Source of the DNA: CAWGJF01 sp963822905
GTDB taxonomy: Bacteria; Bacteroidota; Ignavibacteria; Ignavibacteriales; Ignavibacteriaceae
DNA: 64,000 nt
Assembly (NCBI GenBank): GCA_963822905.1
Contig: CAWGJF010000001.1
Span: forward strand, 1,899,524-1,963,523
Reading direction: 5' to 3'
Below are positions 7,650 through 17,257 of this stretch, piece by piece (position 1 is the stretch's first letter; the number at the start of each line of letters is the position of its first letter). The notes beneath the pieces were generated by a model that did no database searches, was not told where the DNA came from, and worked only from the letters and a program-made list of their open reading frames with translations. Position numbers and translations under genes: made by a program.

Positions 7650-8528
7650 TTATCCTTTAAGCTTTTTAATAAAAATCGTTATTATAAAAATTATAAATGC
7701 AATTACAACAGCCATTGGTCCGCTTGAAAAATCATATTTAAATGCCAAGAAAATAGAAACAGGTGGAACAATTCCACCAACAATTACTGCTACCAGGAAA
7801 ACATTTGATACTTTTTTTGCCACTAGTAAACCAATTGAAGCCGGAATAATTAAATAAGCAAATGTGAATACATCTCCGACAAAACGAGTTGTTAATGAAA
7901 TTCCCATTCCCACAATAATATAGAAAAACAGAAGCCATAATCTTGAATTAATTCCGTGAGCACTAGCCGACTCTGCATCAAACGTAACAAACTTTAACTG
8001 TTTCTGGAATACTGTAAACACAATTAAAGTGAAAAGAAAAATTCCACCAAGAGTGAAAAACTGAGACTGCCCGATGAATAAAATATCTCCTTTTAAAATT
8101 GATTCAACTTCCGAAACTTCTGCTATTGGGCTTTTCTGAATGAACATTATTCTCAACGCTACTGCAACTACGAAAATAATTCCGAGTATTCCATCCTGTG
8201 TTAAAAATTTTTGCTGATAAGTTTGAGAAAAGATCAAGACAACTAACACAGCAAATAAAAGCGAGAAAAATGCTGGTTCAAAATTATGGAGAATTGAATG
8301 TTCAGTTATGGTAATTCCAAGTAATGATGAAACAATTCCTTCAATATTAATTAAATGCAGGAATGAAAACGCAACACCGGCAACTGAAACCTGGGTAAGT
8401 GTTGCTCCAAGAAATACTACTCTTTGGGAGACGACAAATGTTCCAAGAAATCCGCAAATCATTCCTGCCAGAATGCTGCCTAAAATTGCATACGGGAAAA
8501 GCTGAAGTAATTGGTTTACAGTTTCCAA
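7650..8528 (-). CDS. Metal ABC transporter permease (ABC-3 family)
   Basis: A 292-residue polytopic inner-membrane protein with about eight hydrophobic segments and the ABC-3 family pattern (N-terminal GMICGFLGTFVVSQR, and LGATLTQVSVAGVAF near residues 40-54). It would form the channel of a zinc or manganese importer with the ATPase 2 nt upstream and the binding protein before it. The metal cannot be decided from the permease alone; ZnuB-type is the closest label. Last gene of the operon reading 11843 to 7650. Confidence 0.88.
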   Translation of the reverse strand: METVNQLLQLFPYAILGSILAGMICGFLGTFVVSQRVVFLGATLTQVSVAGVAFSFLHLINIEGIVSSLLGITITEHSILHNFEPAFFSLLFAVLVVLIFSQTYQQKFLTQDGILGIIFVVAVALRIMFIQKSPIAEVSEVESILKGDILFIGQSQFFTLGGIFLFTLIVFTVFQKQLKFVTFDAESASAHGINSRLWLLFFYIIVGMGISLTTRFVGDVFTFAYLIIPASIGLLVAKKVSNVFLVAVIVGGIVPPVSIFLAFKYDFSSGPMAVVIAFIIFIITIFIKKLKG

Positions 8529-8530
8529 AT

Positions 8531-9280
8531 TTAATTCCTGTGTTTTGAAGTTATAATATATTCACCATTAATTTGGTTAACATGAAATTCTGATGAGTAA
8601 GTTTTTTGAAGGTTTTCCTCAGAAAGAACTTGTTCAATAGGACCAAACTGGAAAAAATTTTTATCCATCAGAATTAATCTTTTTACGCCGTTTGCAACGT
8701 CGCTCAACAAATGACTTACTAAAAGAATTGTAAGCCTATCCTGATCATGCAATTTTGAAATAAGATCGAGCAAAGAATAATGTGATGGTGTATCCATTCC
8801 GTTGGTTGGTTCATCAAGAATAAGAATGCCTGGTTCAACTGCCAGTGCACGCGCAATTAGAGTTCTTTGTCTTTGTCCGCCGGAAAGACTGTTATAATTA
8901 AAATTACTCAGATGCTGAATTCCAACGTGCTCAAGGCTCGAGTTTACAACATCATGATCTTTCTTAGTTGGTTTACCGAAAACTCCCATCAACGAATATC
9001 TGCCCATCATTACAACATCATAAACAGTGTAGGGGAGTAGTGGTTGAACGGTATCACGCTGAGGCACATATCCAAATCTATGTGAATTTTTTTGAATTGT
9101 TCCTGAAAGCGGTTTCAAATTGCCTAATAAAGTTTTTAGAAATGTTGTTTTGCCCGCCCCGTTTGGACCGACAATTCCGATAAAATCATTTTCACTAATT
9201 GAAACATTTATATTTTCAATAATTTTCTTTTTACCGTAACCAATAGTCACATCAATAAATTTCAATATTTCTTTTTCCAT
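8531..9280 (-). CDS. Metal ABC transporter ATP-binding protein
   Basis: A 249-residue ABC ATPase that powers the adjacent importer. Walker A GPNGAGKTTF lies near residues 38-47, the signature motif LSGGQRQR near 136, and Walker B LILDEPTNGMD near 157-167, followed by the switch His in VSHLLSD. It is most like the ZnuC/MntB branch. ATG at 9280 follows AGGAATAAA. It sits between the periplasmic binding protein and the permease. Confidence 0.9.
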   Translation of the reverse strand: MEKEILKFIDVTIGYGKKKIIENINVSISENDFIGIVGPNGAGKTTFLKTLLGNLKPLSGTIQKNSHRFGYVPQRDTVQPLLPYTVYDVVMMGRYSLMGVFGKPTKKDHDVVNSSLEHVGIQHLSNFNYNSLSGGQRQRTLIARALAVEPGILILDEPTNGMDTPSHYSLLDLISKLHDQDRLTILLVSHLLSDVANGVKRLILMDKNFFQFGPIEQVLSEENLQKTYSSEFHVNQINGEYIITSKHRN

Positions 9281-9309
9281 TTTATTCCTGATGAAATTAA
9301 TTCCGATTT

Positions 9310-10185
9310 CTAATTATTATTTACTATCTGATCAACTATGTAATCCATCATCTTGAAGTAACTATCAATTCCTTCATTTCCGAATAATCCAACGGGGACT
9401 TTTAAAACCTTTACTCCAGTAATTTGAGCAATCTGGTTTGGCGCTGCGACGCTATAATAATTTTCCATTACGATAGTTTTTACACCAGCTTTTTTTACCA
9501 GGTTAATTACTTCAGCATTGTGAGACGGAGTTGGAGGAATTCCAGGTTTTGGTTCAACGTAACCGGCTATTTTAATACCGTACTGTTCTGCAAAGTAAAC
9601 CCAGCTAGAGTGAAAAAATACAATTGGTATGTCCTTAACTTTTATCATCTTATTTCCCCATTCTGTAATTTTTGCATCGAGTAATTTTATATAGTCATTA
9701 TAATTTTTTTCATAGTAGGATGTATTTTCCGGATCTTGTGTTACCAATGCATCAAAAACTTCTTTCGCCATAATTTTTACATCTAACGGATCAAGATAAT
9801 AATGTGGATTACCATACGGGTGAACATCGCCATATCGGGCATCCATTTTAGTTGTCGGTACTTCTTTCTTATCTATTTCCTGTGAAAGATCAATAACCTG
9901 GATATTTGTATTTCGTGAACCATCAATTAGTTGAGGAAGCCATTTTTCAAGATCAAGCCCGACTTTAAATACCAGATCAGCATTACGCAGCTTAAGCATA
10001 TAGCTGGGCATTACTTCAAGAAAATGAGGATCCTGGTTACCGCGGCAAAGATAGTCTACATCCACTTTATCTTTGCCGATGTTCTTTACAAGATCATAGA
10101 TTATTGTGATAGTTGTAACAGCTTTTACATTTGCAAAACTAAGACTACTGCAAATAATTAAAATTGAGATTAATAATTTTTTCAT
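9310..10185 (-). CDS. Metal-binding periplasmic protein (ZnuA/TroA-like)
   Basis: A 291-residue exported substrate-binding protein. A signal peptide (about residues 1-20) is followed by conserved histidines of the cluster A-1 fold: DPHFLE near 52-57, NPHYYLDP near 128-135, and FFHSSW near 191-196, with an acidic ligand expected later. The His-rich loop of many ZnuA proteins is weak here (DARYGDVHPYGNPH), so zinc versus manganese is open. It delivers metal to the downstream ATPase/permease and is preceded by an outer-membrane protein in the same operon. Confidence 0.85.
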   Translation of the reverse strand: MKKLLISILIICSSLSFANVKAVTTITIIYDLVKNIGKDKVDVDYLCRGNQDPHFLEVMPSYMLKLRNADLVFKVGLDLEKWLPQLIDGSRNTNIQVIDLSQEIDKKEVPTTKMDARYGDVHPYGNPHYYLDPLDVKIMAKEVFDALVTQDPENTSYYEKNYNDYIKLLDAKITEWGNKMIKVKDIPIVFFHSSWVYFAEQYGIKIAGYVEPKPGIPPTPSHNAEVINLVKKAGVKTIVMENYYSVAAPNQIAQITGVKVLKVPVGLFGNEGIDSYFKMMDYIVDQIVNNN

Positions 10186-10215
10186 TTTTTTACCTTTCTA
10201 TAAATTCCTGTATAA

Positions 10216-11397
10216 TTAAAATGGGTGCGCTTTATGTGGACCGAGTGAAAATATCATCTGTAATGTTACAAGAGTTGAATTATCCCGCGATGTTCCATCT
10301 GCATAATGATAAAACAATTGTCCAACGTTTAGTCTGAACGCAAGAGTGTGCTCGATAGGATAATACCCAAACCAGGCAGTTAAACCCTGTGTGTTGTTCT
10401 GATCGTCATTAGATAAAGTATTGAAGCCCGGATCGTCACCAACAATCCCATCTGTGTAATCGTACTTTGCACCGAAGCTGTACATTTTATCGAATAGGTA
10501 ATCAATGTAAATGAATGCGCCGTAAGTATTAATGTTCTGAATTTCCTGGATAGGTGAGTTGATTCCCGTACCCTCTTCACGCATAACATTACGATGATTA
10601 AGAATTCCTTCACCCTGAATTGTTAATGCAGTATAATCATCGGGACGATATTTATATTTGAAATCGAGACCAACATAAGTGTAGTTTAAAGATTTCTTTG
10701 AAAAAGTTGATGTTGTATCTCCGGTTGAATTGATATCCATCTTTGCGTGAACACCATAAGATCCGTTTAGACCGACACCTAAATTGCTGTAATCACTTAG
10801 AGAAAAGAATGTCCCTAATCTTCCAACAAAGATCGGACTTCTGCCACGATGTTCAGCAATTGATTCCTGTGTGGGATCAAAGACCTCATTTCCACCAATT
10901 GCATCTCCCTTGAAAATACCAAGATCCAGATTTGAATAAAATGATTCGGTGGGAAGAATAAAACTAAAATTAAAGCCGATGTCGTTAAATCCATCAGGGC
11001 TGAAATAAATTTGATGAAATAAAGGACGACCAACAAAAGACCAGGCATGCGGATGAACCATATTCAACTGACCAAAACCTACAAGATATTTTCCGGCTTT
11101 TATTTGTGCATCTAACGGAAGACCTCTTACAATATTGGCATAAAGTTCTTCAACGGAAAATTCTCCTTCTTCATAAGAAATATTTCCCGCAGCTCTAGCG
11201 TAGGGATTTAGGTAACTTTCAACAAAAAGTTCCATCTCAGGCATTTCAAAATTTAGTTTGCCTTTTTCAGGAGATCCTTTTGTGAAATCCATTGTTGAAT
11301 TAAAAGTTCCGATAAGACTGATATCGGGGTTCACATTTGATTGCGAATATGTAAAACCCGCACATATTATTATTAATAATAAAGGAATTATTTTCAT
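10216..11397 (-). CDS. Putative outer-membrane beta-barrel protein linked to metal uptake
   Basis: A 393-residue protein with a signal peptide ending near YSQS (residue 19), followed by long alternating, Tyr/Phe/Gly-rich strands and a terminal aromatic Phe, all typical of an outer-membrane barrel. The segment MVHPHAWSFVGRP near residue 112 is a His-containing loop. Its place 30 nt before a ZnuA-like gene suggests passage of metal or a metal complex across the outer membrane. It has no TonB box or plug that I can see. The function is inferred from context. Confidence 0.65.
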   Translation of the reverse strand: MKIIPLLLIIICAGFTYSQSNVNPDISLIGTFNSTMDFTKGSPEKGKLNFEMPEMELFVESYLNPYARAAGNISYEEGEFSVEELYANIVRGLPLDAQIKAGKYLVGFGQLNMVHPHAWSFVGRPLFHQIYFSPDGFNDIGFNFSFILPTESFYSNLDLGIFKGDAIGGNEVFDPTQESIAEHRGRSPIFVGRLGTFFSLSDYSNLGVGLNGSYGVHAKMDINSTGDTTSTFSKKSLNYTYVGLDFKYKYRPDDYTALTIQGEGILNHRNVMREEGTGINSPIQEIQNINTYGAFIYIDYLFDKMYSFGAKYDYTDGIVGDDPGFNTLSNDDQNNTQGLTAWFGYYPIEHTLAFRLNVGQLFYHYADGTSRDNSTLVTLQMIFSLGPHKAHPF

Positions 11398-11474
11398 TTA
11401 AATTTCCTTCTGTTGAATAAGTAAATTCAATCAATCAAATTCTTAAAATGATTGACTGCTTAACTAAAAACTAT

Positions 11475-11843
11475 TTAACAGAAGAAGTAAGGGGGAGCTC
11501 TTAATTGATTGGCAGTTGCATGTTGAAGTTGTTCAACTCTCGCATTTTGGATTTCAATATATTGCAAGACGGGCAATAAGCTAGAAAAAGAATATCCAAA
11601 TATCTGTGTTTGAAAAGCAGTGTGAAGAGATTGAAAATTTGAATGAATAATGCAGACAAAACCGTCGAGATTATCACCTGAATAAGGTGAATCATCTGAC
11701 TGTGTGCTTTGGGAAAGAAGAATAGAATCGGTAGAAAAATTAATATGATGATAATGGAAAACAAACCCAACGGTAACTGTAAGATAGAATGCCAGCAGAA
11801 TTTTTGAGGCTATTTTTCGATATTTTTTATTTATTGTTTGCAT
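11475..11843 (-). CDS. Small exported His/Cys-containing protein, first gene of metal operon
   Basis: A 122-residue protein with one N-terminal hydrophobic segment (about 13-29), followed by FHYHHINF (residues 28-35), a central CIIHSNFQ near 64-71 and a C-terminal LRAPP-YFFC. Short proteins with this His cluster and LRxPP ending often accompany metal transport genes in Bacteroidetes; I recall the pattern but not a named family. It could bind or sense metal in the periplasm. It starts the apparent operon 11843-7650, 77 nt before the barrel gene. Confidence 0.6.
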   Translation of the reverse strand: MQTINKKYRKIASKILLAFYLTVTVGFVFHYHHINFSTDSILLSQSTQSDDSPYSGDNLDGFVCIIHSNFQSLHTAFQTQIFGYSFSSLLPVLQYIEIQNARVEQLQHATANQLRAPPYFFC

Positions 11844-11938
11844 TAATTATGAACAAAAATGAAACTTTTATATTTCTAAATCAAGCACAATCATCAACTA
11901 TTTTTCATTTTAAATTACAGGCTTTAAAGTTCTTTGCT

Positions 11939-11958
11939 TATCAAATCATCTTTTGATA
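11939..11958. promoter_or_regulatory. Perfect inverted repeat in divergent promoter region
   Basis: TATCAAA (11939-11945) and TTTGATA (11952-11958) form a perfect 7-base inverted repeat with a 6-base centre. It lies 37 nt upstream of the acyl-CoA dehydrogenase start and about 95 nt upstream of the metal operon start on the other strand. It could be an operator for either gene. It does not match a Zur or Fur box I can recognise. Confidence 0.3.
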
Positions 11959-11995
11959 GATTGAAGAACCGAATTTTTAATCATTTTCAACGTTT

Positions 11996-13165
11996 ATGCA
12001 GCAATTCACAGGAGTAGACTATATTAACATTCAATCTCTTTTTTCTGAAGAGGAGATTATGATAAGAGATACTGTTCGTGAATTTGTGTCAGATCAAATC
12101 ATACCAATCATCGAAGAATATAATCGCGAAGCTAAATTTCCTGTTCAGCTTGTTTCAAAAATGGCAGAGCTTGGAATTCTTGGAACAACTTTTCCTGTAA
12201 AGTATGGTTGTGCCGGTTTGGATTATGTTTCATATGGATTAGTTGCACAGGAACTTGAAAGAGGCGATAGTGCAATCAGGAGTTTTGTCTCTGTACAGAG
12301 TTCACTTGTTATGTATCCCATTTTTACTTTTGGGTCTGAAGAACAAAAAGATTATTGGCTGCCATTATTATCAAAAGGAGAGAAAATCGGTTGCTTCGGT
12401 TTAACGGAACCGGATTTTGGATCAAATCCTGGCGGAATGGTTACCAAAGCTGAAAAAGTTGACGGTGGTTATATTTTAAATGGTGCTAAAATGTGGATTA
12501 CAAACGGAACAATTGCCGATGTCGCAGTTGTCTGGGCAAAACTTGATGGAAAAGTGAGGGGATTTCTTGTTGAAAAAGGTTTTAAAGGATTTACTGCACC
12601 GGAAATGAAAGGAAAACATTCTTTGCGCGCATCTGTTACTTCTGAATTAATTTTTGATAATGTTTTTGTTCCCGAACAAAATCTTCTTCCAAAAACAGAT
12701 GGATTGAAAAATGCTCTGATGTGTCTTAACCAGGCAAGATATGGAATTGCATGGGGAGTCGTAGGATCAATGATGGCTTGCTATGATTCAGCTTTAAATT
12801 ATTCAAAAACAAGAATTCAATTTTCAAAACCGATTGCTGCTTACCAGATGACTCAGGAAAAACTTGTTTATATGATTACTGAAATAACCAAAGCACAATT
12901 ATTAAATATGCAGGTTGGAAGATTGATGGATAGAGGTGAAGCAAAACATTATCATGTATCCATGGCAAAGCGTAACAATTGTGAAAAAGCACTTGAAGTC
13001 GCAAGAATATCAAGAGAAATTTTTGGTGCAAATGGAATTTTAGATGAATATCCTGTAATGCGTCATTCGGCAAATCTCGAATCAGTAAAAACATATGAAG
13101 GCACTCATGAAATGCATACTCTGATTATCGGTGAAAAGATTACAGGTATTCCGGCATATGAATAA
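11996..13165 (+). CDS. Acyl-CoA dehydrogenase, glutaryl-CoA dehydrogenase-like
   Basis: A 389-residue flavoprotein that oxidises an acyl-CoA thioester. The FAD/substrate motifs CFGLTEPDFGSNP (near 131-143) and MWITNG (near 162-167) are intact. The catalytic Glu lies in TYEGTHEMH near 369, the arrangement typical of glutaryl-CoA dehydrogenases rather than short-chain enzymes, which place it elsewhere. Lysine/tryptophan breakdown through glutaryl-CoA is thus likely, but a close family member of other specificity cannot be excluded. It is divergent from the metal operon and upstream of guaB. Confidence 0.85.
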   Translation: MQQFTGVDYINIQSLFSEEEIMIRDTVREFVSDQIIPIIEEYNREAKFPVQLVSKMAELGILGTTFPVKYGCAGLDYVSYGLVAQELERGDSAIRSFVSVQSSLVMYPIFTFGSEEQKDYWLPLLSKGEKIGCFGLTEPDFGSNPGGMVTKAEKVDGGYILNGAKMWITNGTIADVAVVWAKLDGKVRGFLVEKGFKGFTAPEMKGKHSLRASVTSELIFDNVFVPEQNLLPKTDGLKNALMCLNQARYGIAWGVVGSMMACYDSALNYSKTRIQFSKPIAAYQMTQEKLVYMITEITKAQLLNMQVGRLMDRGEAKHYHVSMAKRNNCEKALEVARISREIFGANGILDEYPVMRHSANLESVKTYEGTHEMHTLIIGEKITGIPAYE

Positions 13166-13185
13166 TAAAATTTCAGAGAATATAT

Positions 13186-14651
13186 ATGATAGATTCCAAA
13201 ATAACTGAAGGATTAACTTTTGACGATATTCTTCTTGTTCCAGGAAAATCATCTGTTCTTCCGCGCGAAGTAGATGTTTCCACATTTCTTACACCCGGAA
13301 ATAAAACTTAACATCCCGATTGTTTCAGCAGCAATGGACACAGTTACCGAATCTGCGCTCGCTATCGCATTGGCAAGAGAAGGCGGCATTGGAATCCTGC
13401 ATAAAAATATGAGCATCGGAAGACAATGTGAAGAAGTTGACAAGGTTAAAAGATCGGAAAGCGGGATGATCAAAGATCCAGTTACACTTACTCCCGATAA
13501 AACGATTGGAGAGGCTCTTGAAATAATGAAAAAATACAGAGTCTCAGGCATTCCAATTGTGGATGAGCTCAAATACTTTAGTTGGAATTTTAACTAATCG
13601 TGATTTGAGATTTTCTCCAAATGTTAAGAACAAAGTTTCTGATTTGATGACAAAGGAAAATCTTGTTACTGCGCCAGTTGGAACAACACTTGAAATAGCT
13701 GAACATATTCTTCAAAATTATAAAATTGAAAAACTTCCTGTTGTTGATAAAAAAGGAAAACTTAAAGGGCTCATTACTTTTAAAGATATAATGAAAAAGA
13801 AGAAGCATCCATATGCCTGTAAAGATGAACTTGGCAGACTAAGGGTGGGAGCAGCAGTAGGTGTAACCAAAGATACTGAGGATAGAGTAAAAGCACTTAC
13901 AGATTCTGGTGTCGATTGTATTGTAATTGACACTGCTCACGGACATTCAATGGGAGTTTTGAAAACTGTTAAGATTATCAGGAAAAAATTTAATTATATT
14001 CAGCTAATTGCCGGAAATATTGCAACTTATGAGGCAGCACTTGATTTATTAGATTGTAAAATTGATGCAATAAAAGTTGGGATTGGACCAGGATCAATAT
14101 GCACAACAAGAGTAATTGCCGGAGTTGGTGTTCCTCAAATTACGGCTATTAATGAAACGTATAAAGCAGTTCAGAAGAAAGGAATTCCAATAATTGCTGA
14201 TGGCGGGATCAAGCAAACAGGCGACATACCGAAGGCAATTGCATCGGGAGCACATTCAGTTATGATTGGGAGCTTGTTTGCAGGAGTTGATGAAAGTCCC
14301 GGTGAAAAAATTCTGTTTGAAGGAAGAAGTTTTAAAACTTATAGAGGAATGGGTTCATTAGCAGCAATGAAGGAAGGAAGCAAGGACAGATATTTTCAGG
14401 ATGTTGAAGATGATATTGCTAAACTTGTTCCTGAAGGTGTAGAAGGAAGAGTCCCATTTAAGGGTCCTTTAGAAGATACTATTTATCAACTTGTTGGAGG
14501 GTTAAGAGCAGCGATGGGATATTGTGGAGTTAAAAATCTGGAGAAACTTCGAACTAAAACAAAGTTTGTTAAAATTACCTCAGCTGGTCTTAAAGAAAAC
14601 CATCCACACGATGTTATTATTACAAAAGAAGCTCCGAATTATCATACATAA
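13186..14651 (+). pseudogene. guaB: IMP dehydrogenase gene broken by two frameshifts
   Basis: IMP dehydrogenase converts IMP to XMP in guanine nucleotide synthesis. The product is split over three frames: ATG 13186 to the stop at 13311 (MIDSKITEGL...), then the frame used from about 13295 to the stop at 13597, and the frame from about 13566 to 14651. Both breaks need one extra base removed, the first in the CCC run at 13294-13296, the second around 13562-13565. All other family features are present: CBS pair between about 13440 and 13800, catalytic loop GPGSICTTRV near 14085-14115, and a C-terminal flap. Either a true pseudogene or two sequence/assembly errors. Confidence 0.88.
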
Positions 14652-14669
14652 TTCATTCCTGGTATAAAA

Positions 14670-15956
14670 ATGTTTAAAGCACTTGTAATAGCATATAATT
14701 TTCCGCCAATGGGTTTAAGCGGTGTACAAAGAACTCTAAAATTCGTTAAGTACATGAAACAATTCGATTGGGAACCAACTGTTATTACTTCCGATGATGA
14801 AAATTCATTTGCTTATGATGATTCATTACTAAGTGAAATTGTTAAGGAAGAAATTAAAGTTATTAGGGTAGGTAGGAAAAGTAAATCTCAAAAGGGTATA
14901 GTTAATAACAATAGAAAACTCCCGAATGAGTTTTACCGAAGAATTAAAAACAAAATAGGGCAAAGCTTATTAATTCCTGATACAAAAAGAAATTGGGCTA
15001 TGAAAGCCCTGAAAGTTGCAGAAGAAATTATTGAAAAAGAAACTTATCATGTTTTGTTTATTACGGGTCCGCCATTTTCGATTTTCAATTCTTTTCGAAA
15101 AATTAAAAGCCGATACAAAATTCCGATAGTGGTTGATTACAGGGAAACTTGGTATGATGGGTTTTTTTCATTTTATCCTACTCCACTACATAAAAGTCTT
15201 CATAAAAGCATGGAGTATAAAACTTTAAAAGCCGCTGAGGGAATAGTCGTTACCAACAGAAAAATAAAAGAGAATCTGATAAGTAATTTTAAGTTTTTAA
15301 CTTTTAATGATGTGCGAATAATAACAAATGGATTTGATCATAAAGATTTTGATGACCTGGCTATAATTCCTAAAAACAATAACAGGATGAGAATACTTTA
15401 TTCGGGAATCTTCTCAATCTATAATACTCCAAAATATTTTTTAAATGCTTTTAAATTATTAACAATTGAACAACCAGATATTGCAAAAAATATTGAACTG
15501 CACTTTGTCGGTTTTTTACGCAAGGAAAATCACAAACTTATCAGGAAGCTTAACCTGCAGGAATTTGTTTATGATCATGGATTTGTTAATCATAAAGAAG
15601 CTTTGGTAAAATTGCAAAGTGCAGACGTAGTTTGGATGACTGTTTCGGATATGAAAAAAAATGAATCAATATTACCAGGCAAAATCTATGAGTATTTCGC
15701 AGCTAAAAAACCTATTATAGCTTGTGTCCCTGATGGTGCAGCCAAACTTGTTGCAGAAGAATATCCGGCTTCATTAATTTATAATCCAAAAGATATAAAT
15801 GGTATAAAAGATGCAATAATAAAAACGTATAAAGTTTATTTAAGCGGAAACTCACCGGAAATTGATGATAATTTTTTAACAAACTACAGGAGAGATTTCT
15901 TAACCGAACAATTAACAAAACTATTTAACCAGTTATTGAAGGTTCAGGAATTATGA
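14670..15956 (+). CDS. Glycosyltransferase, GT4-like
   Basis: A 428-residue GT-B fold glycosyltransferase. The N-terminal acceptor domain starts with AYNFPPMGLSGVQRTLKF, a pattern seen in GT4/WbuB-type enzymes, and the C-terminal donor domain contains LPGKIYEYFAAKKPIIACVPDG near residues 331-352 with the sugar-nucleotide-binding glutamate. No transmembrane segment, so cytoplasmic or peripheral. It ends with a 4-nt ATGA overlap with purD and follows guaB by 18 nt, an unusual partner for purine genes. Sugar donor and acceptor are unknown. Confidence 0.8.
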   Translation: MFKALVIAYNFPPMGLSGVQRTLKFVKYMKQFDWEPTVITSDDENSFAYDDSLLSEIVKEEIKVIRVGRKSKSQKGIVNNNRKLPNEFYRRIKNKIGQSLLIPDTKRNWAMKALKVAEEIIEKETYHVLFITGPPFSIFNSFRKIKSRYKIPIVVDYRETWYDGFFSFYPTPLHKSLHKSMEYKTLKAAEGIVVTNRKIKENLISNFKFLTFNDVRIITNGFDHKDFDDLAIIPKNNNRMRILYSGIFSIYNTPKYFLNAFKLLTIEQPDIAKNIELHFVGFLRKENHKLIRKLNLQEFVYDHGFVNHKEALVKLQSADVVWMTVSDMKKNESILPGKIYEYFAAKKPIIACVPDGAAKLVAEEYPASLIYNPKDINGIKDAIIKTYKVYLSGNSPEIDDNFLTNYRRDFLTEQLTKLFNQLLKVQEL

Positions 15957-17230
15957 AAGTCTTAATCATTGGCTCAGGGGGCAGGGAACATGCAATTGCT
16001 TATAAAATAAAAGAAAGTCCTTTACTAAAAGAACTTTATATTATGCCTGGAAATGCAGGAACAGCATCAATTGGAGAAAATATTGAAACTGATATTTCAG
16101 ATCACCAGGATGTAGGAGAATTTTGTTCTACCAAAAATATTGATTTAGTTGTTATTGGACCTGAGCAGCCTCTTGTTGAGGGCTTAGCTGATTATTTACG
16201 CGGGAAGGGAATTAAGGTATTTGGGCCAAATAAAAATGCTGCGGAGATTGAGTCGAACAAATCATTCGCTAAAAGAATAATGAAAAAAGCAGGAGTTCCA
16301 ACCGGAGCTTTCGTTGGATTTCCTGCAAAGATGCATGAAGCAGTTAAAGAATATTTACAGAATAAGAAATATCCTTGTGTAATAAAGGCTAATGGTTTGG
16401 CAGCAGGAAAAGGTGTTGCTATCTGCCAGACTTATGATGAAGCAGAAAAATATCTTGAAGATTTATTTGATAAAAAAATATTTGGAGAAGCTGGTGAATA
16501 TGTTTTAGTTGAAGAATATTTGCAAGGTGAAGAAGCCAGTGTTTTTGCAATTTCGGATGGAAAAGATTTTATATGCCTCCCAGCTTCACAAGATCATAAA
16601 AGAATCGGTGAAAATGATACCGGGAAAAATACAGGGGGAATGGGAGCTTATGCACCTGCACCATTAATAACACCTAAACTAATGGAAGAAATTAAAAACC
16701 GTGTAATAGCACCAACTCTTAGAGCCTTGAGAGATGAGGGAAAAGAATTTATTGGCTGTCTTTATGCCGGTGTTATGATTACAGGTAACGGAACTAAAGT
16801 TGTCGAGTTTAATTGCAGGTTTGGTGATCCTGAAACACAGGTTGTTTTACCAGTTCTCAAAGGAGATTTTCTTGAACTATTGCATTCCGCTGCGACAGGT
16901 AATTTAAACAGAGATGCAGTTGAGTATAATGGTGGTTGTGCAGTTTGTGTTGTTACTGCATCCAAGGGTTACCCTGATTCCTATGAAAAAGGATTTATTA
17001 TTGAGGGATTAAGTAAGTCTAATACTGATGTAGTTATATTTCACGCTGGGACCAAGATTGAGAATAATAAAACTGTGACTAATGGTGGAAGAGTCTTAGG
17101 TGTTACTGCAATCAACAAAGATATTGATTTAGCTTCAGCGAAGAGCAAAGCTTATGCAGCTTTGAAAGATATAAACTTCGAGAATATGTATTATAGAACT
17201 GATATTGCCGACAAAGCTATTAAAGATTGA
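15953..17230 (+). CDS. purD: Phosphoribosylamine-glycine ligase
   Basis: Catalyses the second step of purine synthesis, joining glycine to phosphoribosylamine with ATP. At 425 residues it has family length. Seen motifs: N-terminal VLIIGSGGREHAIAYKI, the PGNAGT segment near 32-37, the ATP-grasp motifs IKANGLAAGKGV (about 143-154) and GKNTGGMGAYAP, and EFNCRFGDPETQ near 284. The start overlaps the glycosyltransferase stop. The purine theme fits guaB upstream. Confidence 0.96.
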   Translation: MKVLIIGSGGREHAIAYKIKESPLLKELYIMPGNAGTASIGENIETDISDHQDVGEFCSTKNIDLVVIGPEQPLVEGLADYLRGKGIKVFGPNKNAAEIESNKSFAKRIMKKAGVPTGAFVGFPAKMHEAVKEYLQNKKYPCVIKANGLAAGKGVAICQTYDEAEKYLEDLFDKKIFGEAGEYVLVEEYLQGEEASVFAISDGKDFICLPASQDHKRIGENDTGKNTGGMGAYAPAPLITPKLMEEIKNRVIAPTLRALRDEGKEFIGCLYAGVMITGNGTKVVEFNCRFGDPETQVVLPVLKGDFLELLHSAATGNLNRDAVEYNGGCAVCVVTASKGYPDSYEKGFIIEGLSKSNTDVVIFHAGTKIENNKTVTNGGRVLGVTAINKDIDLASAKSKAYAALKDINFENMYYRTDIADKAIKD

Positions 17231-17257
17231 TATTGTCTCTTCTTCAACAGTATAAAA

